64,000 bases of DNA, from the NCBI GenBank assembly GCA_950295325.1, contig OX485808.1:6638501-6702500 (forward strand), read 5' to 3'. The notes under the pieces were generated by a model. The model was not told the DNA's origin and made no database searches. It was given only the letters and a program-made list of their open reading frames with translations. Positions within the stretch are counted from its first letter, which is position 1, and every line of letters begins with the position of its first letter. This document shows, one piece after another, positions 13,016 through 24,294 of the stretch. A program made the position numbers and the translations under genes. This DNA is from Polytrichum commune (lineage: Eukaryota; Streptophyta; Polytrichopsida; Polytrichales; Polytrichaceae).

Positions 13016-13051
13016 ACTCGATATTGGAGAAATTTGGTTTCTTGGCTTTAG

Positions 13052-13450
13052 TGCCCTCAATCAAAATGAATGGTCTTGTAGGCGTTAAAGCGTTGGGTAA
13101 CAGTTGGAAAGAAATATTAGAGGTTGTGGGCAACATGATCTTCTGGACTAGGCTCAACTTATGTAGATGTCAAGACTTAAAAAACATATTTGAGGCTAGG
13201 GATAAGTTAACCTCCTGGACTCCATTATATTAAAATGGGTGTAAAGGCTCAAAGGAGATTGAAGGGGACATTACGAAACTCAACTTCCTTGACCTTGTTG
13301 GTTTTAATTGGGTTGTAAGGCCTAAAGTAGATACTAGAGGCCTTTGGTATCTTGATATTTTTGACATGTTGCACTTGAATGGGTCGAATCGCCTTCAAGA
13401 GATACCGGATGCATGGATTCATTTGACTAATTGCAACTTACACAAGTAAT
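13052..13450 (+). pseudogene. Decayed LRR remnants after the stop, copy A
   Basis: After the TAG of the last LRR frame, weak LRR-like phrases remain (for example LNLCRCQDLKNI and LQEIPDAWIHLTNCNL) in shifting frames. The same remnants follow copy B at 34000-34390. The ancestral array was evidently longer and this tail now behaves as 3' flanking sequence. Confidence 0.6.
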
Positions 13451-14136
13451 TAGTTGTAATATTTGGAAGGAGACATTGGAGGTTGGATAACTTGACCTTC
13501 TTGTCCCCCCCTTCTAGATATATTGGTAAATAAGCTTGTAAGAGATATCATAGGCCTTTGGTAGGTTGATGCATCATGTATGTCCACTATTATTGGATCC
13601 GGAATCCGGTCAATGTAAGGATATCGTGGACGTAGACCATTATTTACCACTACTCCATCGCTCTCTATGAGCCAAAATTTGTGTTGCGGGTTCTTCAGTT
13701 TCATTTGTCCCTACAAGTGGGATTAATTTGTGAGTAGTAAGTGTGTATGTGAGTTCTTTTGTGGAATATGCGTAGTTCCATCTAATAATCCGAGAATATC
13801 ATGAATTGCCAAACAAATGCAACTCAACTTGCTATTTTTATTATGAGGGAAATGTCGAACTTTCTAACGAGTACATAACCGCTAAGAGGAAATCTAGGTA
13901 GTTCCTTCAAGTACTTCCGTCAAATGTAGTGGCTATGTTGTTTTTCTATGACAATTTAGATTTCCTATCACATTTCGTAAAGATTGTCGTACTCGAGAAC
14001 AAGAAAATCATGCCACAAGAACTACAACATAAGAAAACACACATTATAGGAAGACCTACATGAGAATGACTCTTGGTCTTAAATTAGTAAGGATTGACAA
14101 CACATTGCATGTTGATAACATTGACAAGCCTCTGTA
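13451..14136. other. Downstream flank of copy A NLR
   Basis: No gene is recognised. An 84-residue minus-strand ORF (13450-13704) is identical in copy B (34390-34644), but it resembles no known family and may simply be open by chance. Confidence 0.35.
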
Positions 14137-14541
14137 TCAGCTCAGAGCACACACAAACCTAAACAAAAGATACAAAACCATGTATAGAAATGAATTATGT
14201 ACGAGGAAGGGTAAGTAGCAAACACTTTGAATACCATCGGTTTGCTCAACAAAGGATAGAGCTTTCCCAAAGCAATCCACAACAATCTTGAATGTGGTGT
14301 CCTCAACCAAGTAGGGTTCCTTGAGCTCCTCCAAGCAACTCTCTACAAATGCCTTCAATTCATCATCATTGCATTCTTCACTCCAAACTTCATACATTCC
14401 TTTCAGCAACATGCCTGCAAGATGACAACAATTGTTTATCCACTCTTCCATGCGCCACACATGCCAGTGAAACCCATCCAAAAAGTTGTTTGTATGCAGT
14501 CTGGAAACATACTTGTCAAGGGAAAAAAGGCAATCAAACAT
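14137..14541 (-). CDS. Conserved hypothetical ORF, copy A
   Basis: The ORF gives 134 residues, and its first 125 or so are almost unchanged in copy B (35104-35481). It has an acidic middle (WSEECNDDELKAF), aromatic-rich N-terminal half (FHWHVWRME) and a hydrophobic tail that is an extension unique to this copy. The frame is open for about 13 residues upstream of the first ATG, so an upstream exon is possible. I do not recognise the family. It could be an exon of a plant gene or a transposon fragment. Confidence 0.3.
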   Translation of the reverse strand: MFDCLFSLDKYVSRLHTNNFLDGFHWHVWRMEEWINNCCHLAGMLLKGMYEVWSEECNDDELKAFVESCLEELKEPYLVEDTTFKIVVDCFGKALSFVEQTDGIQSVCYLPFLVHNSFLYMVLYLLFRFVCALS

Positions 14542-15859
14542 AAGACGTACAATTCTCTTTATTGCGCATACTCTAGTTCATCCACATTGGGTTTGTTCTC
14601 TTAGTCTCCCTTAGGGTATGACTGATTTTTTTCAGGGGTGGTTGCGGTCGTAGTCGCGGTTGTGGTTTACTCCTTTAGTTCTATTTCCATGGGAACTGGC
14701 ATAATAAATGCAAACAATAACTACAATCACGTTCTACCACATCATCCTGAAAGGTCCTAAAATAGATTATTGAGGTCCATTTAGTATGTCCAAACAATCA
14801 ACTTGTAGTCACAATGTGTTTTACTACACCCCTGATGGCAAAGATTGGGGAAAGGAAATCTCATCATTTTGCGCCCGTTATAACCTTTCACATGTCAAAC
14901 TTTGTTGTGCTATTAAAATTTGTAAAAAGATGTGCAATCAAAGTAAGAGATATACTTTGGATATCTTAACCCATCATATGTTTTTTTTTCCTTGTCAGTA
15001 CATTAAACTTATGATATGTATTGAGCAATCATCTTCATAAATAAATTTTAAAAATAATTTTATGTGTGGGTTATTACTTGGTTTAAAAAGTTGTATGCCT
15101 AAAGGTCATCATGAAACCGTAATTGGCAATATCATTTTTCTCTCCTTTTTACCAGGTAAATGTGACCCTCTATCATCACAAGATTAAAGAATACATCAAC
15201 AAGAACTTACCTGATAGCTATGGGTTCTAGATTACAAATACTATTCATTAAGCCATCCAAAAGGAGACTTAGTGGTAAAGCACAAGGCCTCTGTTAATAC
15301 AATATTGTTAAGCTTCTTGTAATTTTTTCCCTAGATGAGAAATCAAACTACATTGCACAAAGAACAAACAACCAATCATATATGCGTTATTGTTGAATCT
15401 AGCTTACACAAGTTTCCACCTACCCTATTTACAAGTTAGCTTAGGTGTACATGAATTATTTTTGGTTAGAAAGTACCATGTGTTATCATGTGAATGGTTC
15501 GAACATCTTAAAAGTTGATGTTAAAATTGAACTTAGGTTGGACACCCAATCAGTCTTGAACATGCAATACTTCAAATATGTTATGATAGGTTGCCTATGC
15601 TACTTGTTTAGGGGAAAAAAGAAAAGAAAAAAGAACTGGGACTTAACAATGTTATTGGCTTGACATTGGAAACACCTAAGCATTGAAAGAATTGTTTTCA
15701 TCATCACTTTGATGTACAATCTACTGGGTCAAATTGAGATTGGATTATGTATGTTATTGTCTAGGTATGTGTGCACATATCCCACAAGTGGAGTGGTTGT
15801 TCTCCACAATAAGATGTCCCGATGAGTAAAAGATTGTTGACGATTGGCATTGTACGTGT
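14542..15859. other. Intergenic, copy A
   Basis: AT-rich DNA with short ORFs only (for example 14786-15040 and 15445-15663 on the + strand, both also present in copy B). None has a recognisable domain. It lies between the hypothetical ORF and the CACTA remnant and may be part of the same decayed transposon. Confidence 0.35.
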
Positions 15860-16395
15860 TTTTGACACCATTCTATATAAGTTTAAGCTTGTCTAGCAAG
15901 GGAGTCAAGAATATGTCCAAGTTACTCACTTGTTTCAGTCCTAAACACATCATACAATCAAATACGATCAATAACATTAAACACTCAAAGTTGTATTTCA
16001 TGCTATGTATGCATTAAATTAGGGCATTGTCGGATGCATACATACTTGGAACAATCACTGATAAAAGAATGAAGGCACTCCGAATAGCCAAGTATAGAGG
16101 CAAATTAGAGATTACTAAAATCAAAGGCCATATAGAATGAGTGTTACGTTGTTGACCAAATGGGTTGAACCTGTTAGTTGACAACCCCAAACAAACATTG
16201 TGGGCGTCATCTCCAAATTCAAGGTATCTGGAATCCACATGGTTCCATGCCTTGTAATTTTGAGGGTTGTTTAATGCACCAAACTTGCTTTTCTCTTCTT
16301 TGTGTCAAGACATCGATTTAGACAAGGCGGGACATAGCCTGCAAATGTGGTATGAATGGACATAGAGGATTTTCAACAAAATCAAACAATAACAT
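15860..16395 (-). pseudogene. CACTA (En/Spm) TNP2-type transposase remnant, copy A
   Basis: The minus strand at 16014-16238 reads RNVRLGL-like HNVCLGLSTNRFNPFG and SIWPLILVISNLP, which match the TNP2 transposase core of plant CACTA elements. A further piece (PLLDKLKLI, then NGVK) continues towards 15860 after an inserted stretch. Stops and the missing N-terminal part show that it is dead. The homology with copy B ends inside this remnant at 16395. Confidence 0.75.
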
Positions 16396-19300
16396 TGTTT
16401 ATAATTAATAGAAACAAAACATCCATGTTTTAAAACTAATGTGATTGGCATGGTTACAAATTTGTTAAATAAGAAACTTTATTGATCATGATATAATATA
16501 TTTATTATAAGATAATAAATACTTAGGATAATACATCCCAATAATAACCACATACCCAACTTGTGTAGATTTCAACAAGCCCAAACATAATATTTTGCCA
16601 TCATATGTGTTTGTATATAAGTACATAAATCCGGCTCAAGTTAAGATGAAAGAATGAAAATTGAACATTGATTAAGCTTCATTAATGCTAAAGTGTATAG
16701 TTAATCAAATAAGGAGACTGGAAAATTGTATACAAACGTTAAAAAATCTTCAATCCACTATTGTAGGCCAAAAATATTTTGGTGGGCAGACATTAGTTTT
16801 TTGTCGGAAATGACACCAAAACACCTTTAAAGACATGGAATTATTGTGATCAAGATAAAATTGTCATGAACCAAAACCAAACCAATTTTGGCCTTATTTA
16901 TATGCTGGAATTATATTTTAAGAAAAACACTAGATTAATGATTTGCGTCAATTACTATCACTTTACAAATGACATGTATGAAAACCATTGATTTTGGATA
17001 GGGTGACTATAAAATGAAATCACGATTGCTTGAATGGAAGGGCACATAATTTGGGCTCCCTTACACGTTCTAAGGGTATAAGTTGAGTAGTAAGATGAAT
17101 GCAATACACATATTTATTTATTTCTTATGGGCATCCCATATATCTTGCACTTGATGACAATTTTAGTTAGGAAATGTATCAAATAGTGGCTAGGTGTGGT
17201 AGTTAATTTTGGATTTTCTTGCTCAAACTTGAAATGATGTGAATATTGTCTTTATATAGCTGGATATTTCCTAGCTAAACTGGTGAGGAAGGGACAATAG
17301 CCTAGTAAGAGCTAAATTGTTGATAGTAAGGGCTATAGTCTGGTAAGAGAGCCGAGGCAGTTACAGGTAGCCGGCAACTTCCTGACAATATAGAGGCTAG
17401 GTAGGGAGCAGAGAAGCTCTCGCGAGGAGCAGGCTGGGAGAGCCGAGAGAGACAGAGATAGATATTTTTTATGCTATATTTTACTGCAATTACCTGGCTG
17501 GTGGAAATAGAGCCATGCTCTGCTTGTGATTGTATTTTGAAGCGCTTGAGCGTTTATGTGGAATTTTCAGTGTTGTACAAACTGTGTAATTGAAGGGTTG
17601 TTTGTAAGCTATTATATGATCATACTTAAATTATCTTTTGTGTCGATTGTCTCGAGTCTTTCTTGTGGATCTGGTAACGAAGTCTGGTTAATAATTGAGA
17701 CTGGAAGCGCAATGTGAGGATGTTATTATTGTCCCTTGCAGCAATTGTGGTATGAATTTGACTGTGGGTAAATTACTGGTGTATAAAGTACTCTAATTTG
17801 GTTCAGTCTCATTTGAACTGCTGTCTTTTCCACATTTTATCTGCGATTCTCTAAGTCTATTCTGGTGTCATTTTCCGAGCACAGTAGAGGCTATAGGCAG
17901 TGAATTCGCAGTGAGTACCGAGTAAGGGATATGCTGGTTCATTGCCACTTAATCGTGAGGAGTGATAGATAAAGGTGAGAGGCTCGAGGCTATGGTCTGA
18001 GAAGTGATATAATTCGAGAGGTCTATAGTCTCAGGTCTCCTCTATATATTCATTATCGGGTGGCTACATGCTCGGACAGTTATAGTGCTATGAGGTAAAT
18101 GGATGAACTGTTGATTCAATAATAGGTAAGGATTTAAATTACAGTCAATGGACTAATATCAGATTACGGAGTAGATAATGTCGGAGGCAGTCCCAGTTGA
18201 TCTCAATCCACATTAATCATTTCTGTTAATCAAATCTTGTTGACACTATATTAAATTGTACTTATACCCGTTAATCTAATTTTGCAAGGTGGTGAATAGT
18301 AAATGAAGAGATAGGTCTTGCGGTTACGTGACTGTCTTTAATGAATCCCTTAATCCAGTCTATAGTCGTTTGTTGTGTAAATGGAGAAACTGTTCCTAAC
18401 TCTTGATGGAATGTGAAGTGTTAACCTGTTGAGGCCATTGTCTGCGGAGCGTTACTTGAGATTAAGGAAGACTAACGGACGTGCCGTTTACATGGTTGGT
18501 AAGTATGGGTTGCTCGTTGCTCTCTTAAAGGAATTAAGATTAATGTAGAGTTTTATCATTTTCAAGAATTGAACTTCTTAATCATCCATTGGCATAATAA
18601 CAATAATTGAAATGTTGGGGCCACAGGTGAGAAAGTCCTCGCATACATGTGAATTTCTCATCCATCCAAGTTTTTAATTTACAAACTTGACCCCTATAAT
18701 ACACAGAGCTCGAGCCTCGGCTGCCAATGTCCTCGGCCCGCCATCCATCCCTCCATCCTCCCTCCATTCATCCACGATGACTTGTTCTCCACAACAAAAA
18801 CTTGTCCAAGCAGCTCACCCATTCGTCTACCCTACCACCTGGGTGAATAATTATACAATAGACCTCATGTAACCGGATTTCTTTTTACTATAAAACTACA
18901 CTAACTATGATACTTCGTGTTAGATACACTAAATACGAACACTACACTAAATATCACTAACCCTATGAAAGTAAGTAACATTAAATGTAAACTCAAACAC
19001 TAAATATCATCTATGGTAATATGTGAAAGTTACATGCACGAATTTAGTGTTTAGTAGGAAAGAGGTGGCAACAAGGAAGGCGGCGGCGGCGCATTTATGT
19101 CTAACACTAATTATCAAATAATTGAAAAATAGTGTTCAGCAAAGTAGGGTGGTAAAACACTAAATCTAATAAAAACACTAAATATGATATTTAGTGTAGC
19201 TGAAGTATCGGTTTGTCTGGTGGGTATTACCAGACACGAGATATTTGTGCACCTAACCTAATAGGATAGTCAATTATCCTATGTTAGGTGTCCCCACGTG

Positions 19301-20892
19301 CACACGCAAGAGTCAAGGTTACAAAATTTGGTATGAATGTGAATGCATGGTGTCATTGGTTATATGATAGAACCTATCTAACCAAATATATTCTTGTATT
19401 ACTTACGGTATTCAAGTTTGGTGGGCCTGGTATCAGCAGACAAAAGACCACAGTACTTGTACAACGTAAGTCACTTATCATCAACGACCTACGCTAAGGT
19501 TGAGGCATCTATAACCGATAAACATAAGAGAGTTTGCATCTGTTCCGCAGGAGTGATCGTGGGGAATTATTCTTCTTGCAAAGACAAACATATTCTAAGT
19601 CTCGAAGGAGAACAAAGGAGAACGAAATGAACATGAAATTTTCTACAAATTTTGAAGTGGTAAAGTTTGGGTAAACACATAATGGATTCATGGGTTAATC
19701 CATGATTGCTCATCTAAATGCTAATGTTGGGCTACGACAAATTTCAAAACTATTATGAGGGTAAGGTTGACGCATCTATGACCAATAAAATAAGGGTGTT
19801 TGCATAATAATACACACTTTCAAAGTTGGAAACCACATGTCAACCACTCACATTATCACAAGTTTTGGCAAACAATTGTAGTTAGCAGCTGATAACATTC
19901 ATACTCACACCGCTGTCTATATTGGTTCCTCAGTGAACATGAAGTTTCCACCACATAAACCTCAACTCCGTTTGCTGGACCTTAATAAATCTCATCCATG
20001 TTGGAATTGTTGGTAGTCTAGTGAGGGGTTCAATGGACATGGTCAACTATGGATGCCTCAATGTTAGGTTTCTCCACTTGCATATCCTATTGAATTGGTC
20101 TAAAAGTGAATGCATGGTATGATTAGTTCTAGGAAAGTACCTAGCCCCTTAATGCATATGGGGCCATATAATACCTTAAGTTTCACAGAAACTTGTGCTT
20201 TGTATGATGAATCCATCCAAAATGGCACTAATGATTTTGGTTCAAAGTCGCATATGGTAATAAAACAGTTCGTACTAAAAGAAATTTTGAAGAAAAAATA
20301 AAAATCAATGAGTTGCCCAGGGAATCTATTATACATAGAGGACCACTGGTTTTTTTTTTTTTTTTTTTTTCGTTAGACCGGGAGATAGTGGTAGACGTGG
20401 GGGAAAACCCTGCCCCTCCAATGGAATACATGTAGTAGACTGTAGAATACCATGTTGATCCTTTCACATGGATGGAAAAGTTTAACTTCACAGATGTAAT
20501 TCATAAATATAGGATGGATGAAGTAGGGGGCTCTTACATAGCATTGGATGAAAGTGATTGCATGATGGATGAAGTTTGCATGTGGGGAGATGGCAGAAGC
20601 AAGCAAAACTCCGGGGCTCACGAACAGAATGACAAAGTCTGCAAGTGATAGACTAATAACTTACATGCTAGTGAATAAAGCCACATGGATGAAGTGGTCT
20701 GCATAGATTGGATGAAAGTAGGGGTGGTCTTTTGGTCGATGGGGAAAAACCCCACCGAAGTCTCAAGGGATAGAGTTGTGCGACATCTACTTATGGGGGA
20801 GGGTGAAAATGCAAAGAAACACTACACTAAATATTGTATAGGATGTCAAAAATATTATTTGTCTTGCTCAATACTAATTGTATGTTACTTCA
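16396..20892. other. Spacer between the duplicate copies
   Basis: This 4.5 kb is unique to the space between copies A and B. No coding gene is recognised. The part 17200-18560 has the look of a long terminal repeat or old retroelement (GC-richer, with GCTCTCGCGAGGAGC and a polyadenylation-like stretch), but no termini or primer-binding site could be confirmed. The part 19250-20150 has faint internal duplications (AAGGTTGAGGCATCTAT at 19496 and AAGGTTGACGCATCTAT at about 19763). A T run of about 22 lies at 20349-20370. Confidence 0.45.
18900..19215. repeat. ACACTAAAT-rich foldback sequence
   Basis: The word ACACTAAAT(AT) recurs at least six times. The ends are inverted: GATACTTC...ACACTAAAT near 18908 and its reverse complement near 19190-19212. 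A perfect 23-bp palindrome (ACACTAAATAT, G, ATATTTAGTGT) sits at 19175-19197. A separate hairpin follows at 19251-19292. This suggests a MITE-like foldback element; no target-site duplication was found. Confidence 0.45.
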
Positions 20893-20963
20893 AGCTTTTA
20901 TGTTGGATGAATTAGAGGTGTTATATTATTATGCAATTTGCTCTCACCTTTTTTCCGGGCAAT

Positions 20964-20964
20964 A

Positions 20965-20996
<32 letters not shown>
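20964..20996. repeat. (AT)n microsatellite
   Basis: This is a run of alternating A and T. The matching site in copy A (about 75-100) has a shorter, interrupted ATATAC form. Confidence 0.8.
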
Positions 20997-20999
<3 letters not shown>

Positions 21000-22255
21000 T
21001 TAATTTTTTAATTTTTTTTTCATTGATATAGTCACCGAACCAATGTCTAGCATAGGACATCATTATCATTCACATGGGAAGGGGGTTGTCATGTCCAATT
21101 ACGTAGTCTGCCCGAGTGACATTAAGTACTAAGGAGATCAAGGAATCATGTGGCAACACCTCATCAAAAGGATGGCAACACCTCACCCAACAGATGGCAA
21201 TCTTGGTTGGGTAATTTTTGGAGGTTGCACCTATTGGAACCTCATTTGACATACTTGAAATTTTGTGTGGTATATAGTATGGAGTGGCATTTGAGGAACA
21301 AACATCATTGGGATTTTCAAGATTTGTTTTTTTCAACATCCATCCATTTACTTGAAGGTTTGGGCTCATTGGAGACAACATTTAGGGTTAGGGCAATGCA
21401 AGCATTGGAAAAAAATCACACTCAAATGAATTGTTGATTGTCTTTTTATAGTGGATTGGCATTGAGATAATGAAGAGAATCCTTGTAGTTTTTTTTTCCT
21501 TTCTAAAAGTCATTATTTTGATAAGGAAATTGTCATTTTTTTCACTCCCAAAAAAAGTTGTCAATGATGCCCATTTCATATTATCTTTCATAAATCGGTT
21601 ATAATCTACCTAAATATGACATGTGTATGGCCACAAAAATGTGTGAATTTAAAGATTACAAACATCTCACAACTGTATAAATAAATTTCACCAAACATGT
21701 GTCAATCACATTCAACAATTGCCTAAACTCAGGAGTCACCAAGTTCAGCATTTTTCACCCCAAAATGCCCATGTGTATTTAGGGGTTTCCTTTTCAAGTT
21801 ACGATTTTTTTGGTGCTAATGTAGAGGAGCCTTTTGCAGTTACTCCCAAGAGGGTTGGAATAATTTATCTCTTGATGTGCAGTTATTCCAAGAGAATGAA
21901 TGTTCAGCTAAATATTACATCTTGCACGAATCCAATTCCTTGAGAATGAAATTAAGGTCATCAGTGTTATTTTAGCAGTTAGTTGTGAATTGTTGATTAG
22001 TGATATTAAGCTAGTTTAGACCTTAAATTGGTGATTGGTTTGCTGAGCTAGATAACTTAGTGGCATTCCCTGCAACCAGCCACCCAGGTTCCCATCAATG
22101 ATCGGGGAGATTTTTGGGCATTCATAATCGGTTAAGATCCTAGGGTTTGCAAGTCCAACCGGTCACATGTTGACATCCTCCGGTTTTCCTTTGTTAAATT
22201 GGGGTATGTTCTGCTATAGATTCCTCTAAAATGATCGGTAATTACCCTGAAGTCT

Positions 22256-22913
22256 TCAACTTCAATGCAGACATTACCGATTAATTCAAGTTTAGATGTA
22301 GACATTCGATTACGAAGTTTTTGTTTAATAATATTTTGAACAGAAAACGCCCTTTCACATGTTGCAGTACTCACACATTGGCACTTAGCAATCTCAGCAA
22401 GAATCAGAAGGTTAGTATACTTCACTTTCAAAGATGGAGACCAAGAAATTGATGTCCATACATGTGCAAAAGTAAGATCCATCCACTCTGTACTTCCTTG
22501 TATCTTGAAAGCAAAAAACTCTTGCTTGCACAGTGTTGCATTCACCAACGGCGGAAGGACTTGAACTCCTTGCATTTTTTGTACACCGTATTGCTGCAAC
22601 AACCTATCCAACTCCACAACACCCCAAGAAGCCAAACCTACTTGTCTACGAGGCATGTGTAAAGGATTAAGAATTTTAAAACAATCTATAATGTCATTAT
22701 CAACAAATCTTGCCTCTAAAGCACTACAAACCGCTTCAGAATAAGTTTTTGAAAGTCCAAAGCACTCTCTAAGTCACGACCCAAAGGATCCCGAATCAAG
22801 TCTATATAATGAAACTTAGAACCTCTAACTTCACTTGATACCATTTCCCGGGTATCGGCCAGTATTTGAATACTTCTTCCGGCTGAAATCCAGTAACTCA
22901 CAAGAAGAATCAA
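22256..22913 (-). pseudogene. hAT transposase C-terminal fragment, copy B only
   Basis: The minus strand encodes a hAT dimerisation region: the phrase ATCERAFSVQNIIKQKLRNRM is the diagnostic core, preceded by an LKVKYTNLLILAEIAKC stretch. The open frame from 22656 runs past the transposase into ordinary flanking sequence and stops at 22132. Upstream the match continues (VDNDIIDCFKILNPLH) but a frameshift and a TGA lie near 22770. Only the C-terminal part is present and no termini are visible, so this is a fragment rather than an intact element. Copy A lacks it. A 38-bp piece of flank is duplicated on its two sides (22066-22104 and 23069-23106). Confidence 0.8.
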
Positions 22914-23180
22914 CTACATTTCCGGGATATTTTATGGTCCATCGGCTAATTGCCAGAGGATTGAAATTACAGTCGGATTGCCATCTGATGGTTGGAAATT
23001 TGGACAGGCCATGAGGGAAAATCCATCGGCTGATAATGAACTAGCCGTCGGTTTTCCCCGAACATACGTTCCCTGCAACCAGCCACCCAGGTTCCCATCA
23101 TGATCACTGTCGCTTCGAGAAACCTAAATACAGACGCTCTGGTTAGCCTGCCAGGCAAGCAGCAGGGAGAGAAACCCAAA

Positions 23181-24294
23181 TACAGTCTAACCTTGATAAT
23201 GTCACACCATCCGTTTCACCAAAAAGAGTGATATAAACAAGGTGTGACATATTTGATAATGTCACATTTTGAAGATTTGTGCATAATGTGATATTATCAA
23301 AAAAATAGGTAGAAAATCAAAATAAAATTACAATGTAAAAAAGAAAATAACAAATACGAGACTTCAATGTTTTTGAATGTAAATTCTAATTCAAAATTGT
23401 GAATAACAACAAGAACACATCATAATGTGTCATTGAGATCAGGTAAAGACCTCTCACTAGAGACAAAGAAGCTTCTAATGTCACATTGTTTTGTTGATGT
23501 TAAATGTGCAACACCAATTCTAATGAGTTTGTCATGGATTTTTTCCATTCCTAACAACTCCAGAGTGTTGAAAATCTGAGATCCTTGGCTAGCCGTAAAA
23601 TTCAAAACATCTTTAGCATATTTTTGTGCATCGCTTAGCTTCACTACTTTAGACTCATCGTCACTGCTATCAACAATCAATGGGTCTACTTCCATGGAAT
23701 CAAGAACATGTTTGCCATCTTGCACTAATTGCACAAGCTCCTCAGTAGAATATTCCACCTCAAAATCATCTTCACCTTCCATGTTTATGTACTCCAAAGG
23801 ACAAAGCTTTTCTACAGGCTTGCCTTCGACATCCAAACCCAAATTCAATGCGGCGATGAGATTGCCCAATTCCAAAGCTGCTTCCTTCATTTTGGACTTC
23901 ATACGTTCATCAAAATTGTTGATATCTGCATTCCACTCTGTAGGCAATATGGCGGACTTTCTCCAACAATTTCTAATGGTTTGATCATCTAATTCATGCC
24001 ATGCCGCCACACACCATAGCATAGCTTGAAATAGATCAACATTCAGTTTCCCCAAATCTTCATTTGAGTTGTTATCAATTTGTTGCAAAGTCCAGGCAAC
24101 AAACACATACAATCCATCCATACTTGGTATTATCACATTTACACTACAGATTTTGGAAAAAAATTATGACATTATCAAGGGTGATAGGGATAATAACGAG
24201 GGAGTTTTACACTATGAAAATTGGTTTCAAACTTTTAGGTGACAATATCAAGGTGTTCTATTAACAAGGGTGACATTATCAAGGTTAGACTGTA
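23181..24294 (-). mobile_element. Internally deleted pogo/Tigger element, copy B only
   Basis: Perfect 23-bp terminal inverted repeats start CAGTCTAACCTTG at 23183 and end at 24292. A TA dinucleotide lies outside each end (23181-23182 and 24293-24294), the target duplication of Tc1/mariner-pogo elements. Motifs like TGATAATGTCAC and TGACATTATCAAGG recur just inside the ends. Copy A shows the unoccupied site (GAGAAACCCAAG then AATGGTTCACAG near 1278-1300). The element is 1110 bp between TA duplications and keeps only the C-terminal part of a transposase. Confidence 0.92.
23420..24136 (-). pseudogene. Pogo/Tigger transposase, C-terminal portion
   Basis: The 238-residue frame matches the end of the DDE domain and the C-terminal tail of Tigger/pogo transposases. 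The phrase LNVDLFQAMLWCVAAW followed by TIRNCWRKSAIL (about residues 32-69) is characteristic of this family. The DNA-binding CENP-B-type domains and the first catalytic aspartates are absent, so it cannot be an active transposase; intact members are about 500 residues. Residues 217-224, QCDIRSFF, fit the PCNA-interacting (PIP box) consensus QxxIxxFF described for pogo. The tail is acidic (MEVDPLIVDSSDDES). Confidence 0.85.

Larger units (their letters stand above)
5838..13051 (+). pseudogene. Kinase-NB-ARC-LRR (PNL-class) resistance gene, broken copy A
   Basis: The reading frame encodes a helical N-terminal region (about 190 residues), a protein kinase with all key motifs (GDGASG loop, ALK lysine, HRDLKPEN, DFG, APE), an NB-ARC domain (GVGGMGKTT P-loop, LIVLDD, TTR, GLPL) and a 24-residue LRR array. 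The start is ATG 5838; the ATGTAG just upstream blocks an earlier start. Three lesions are seen. TGA at 8052-8054 replaces the CGA of copy B and ends the protein after 738 residues, between GLPL and the MHD region. One base is missing near 9448 within LRR 9. A 1255-bp insertion at 10812-12066 interrupts the LRRs; insertion plus its 5-bp duplication is a multiple of three, but it contains stops. Otherwise 41 LRRs (9+19+13) can be counted. A truncated kinase/partial NB-ARC protein could still be made; that is inference. Confidence 0.93.
1..16395 (+). repeat. Segmental direct duplication, copy A (runs off the left edge)
   Basis: This block aligns base by base with 20893-37337: the same order of promoter, kinase-NB-ARC-LRR gene, minus-strand ORF and CACTA remnant, with scattered substitutions and small indels. 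Homology is already present at base 1, so the true left end lies outside the window. It stops abruptly at 16395, inside a CACTA transposase remnant that continues in copy B. Copy A carries a SINE and a solo-LTR-like insertion that copy B lacks. Confidence 0.95.

Noticed and set aside
17200-18560. LTR of a copia-type element
   Set aside because: Composition suggests it, but I found no TG...CA ends, target duplication or primer-binding site that I could defend, so it is mentioned only in the spacer entry.
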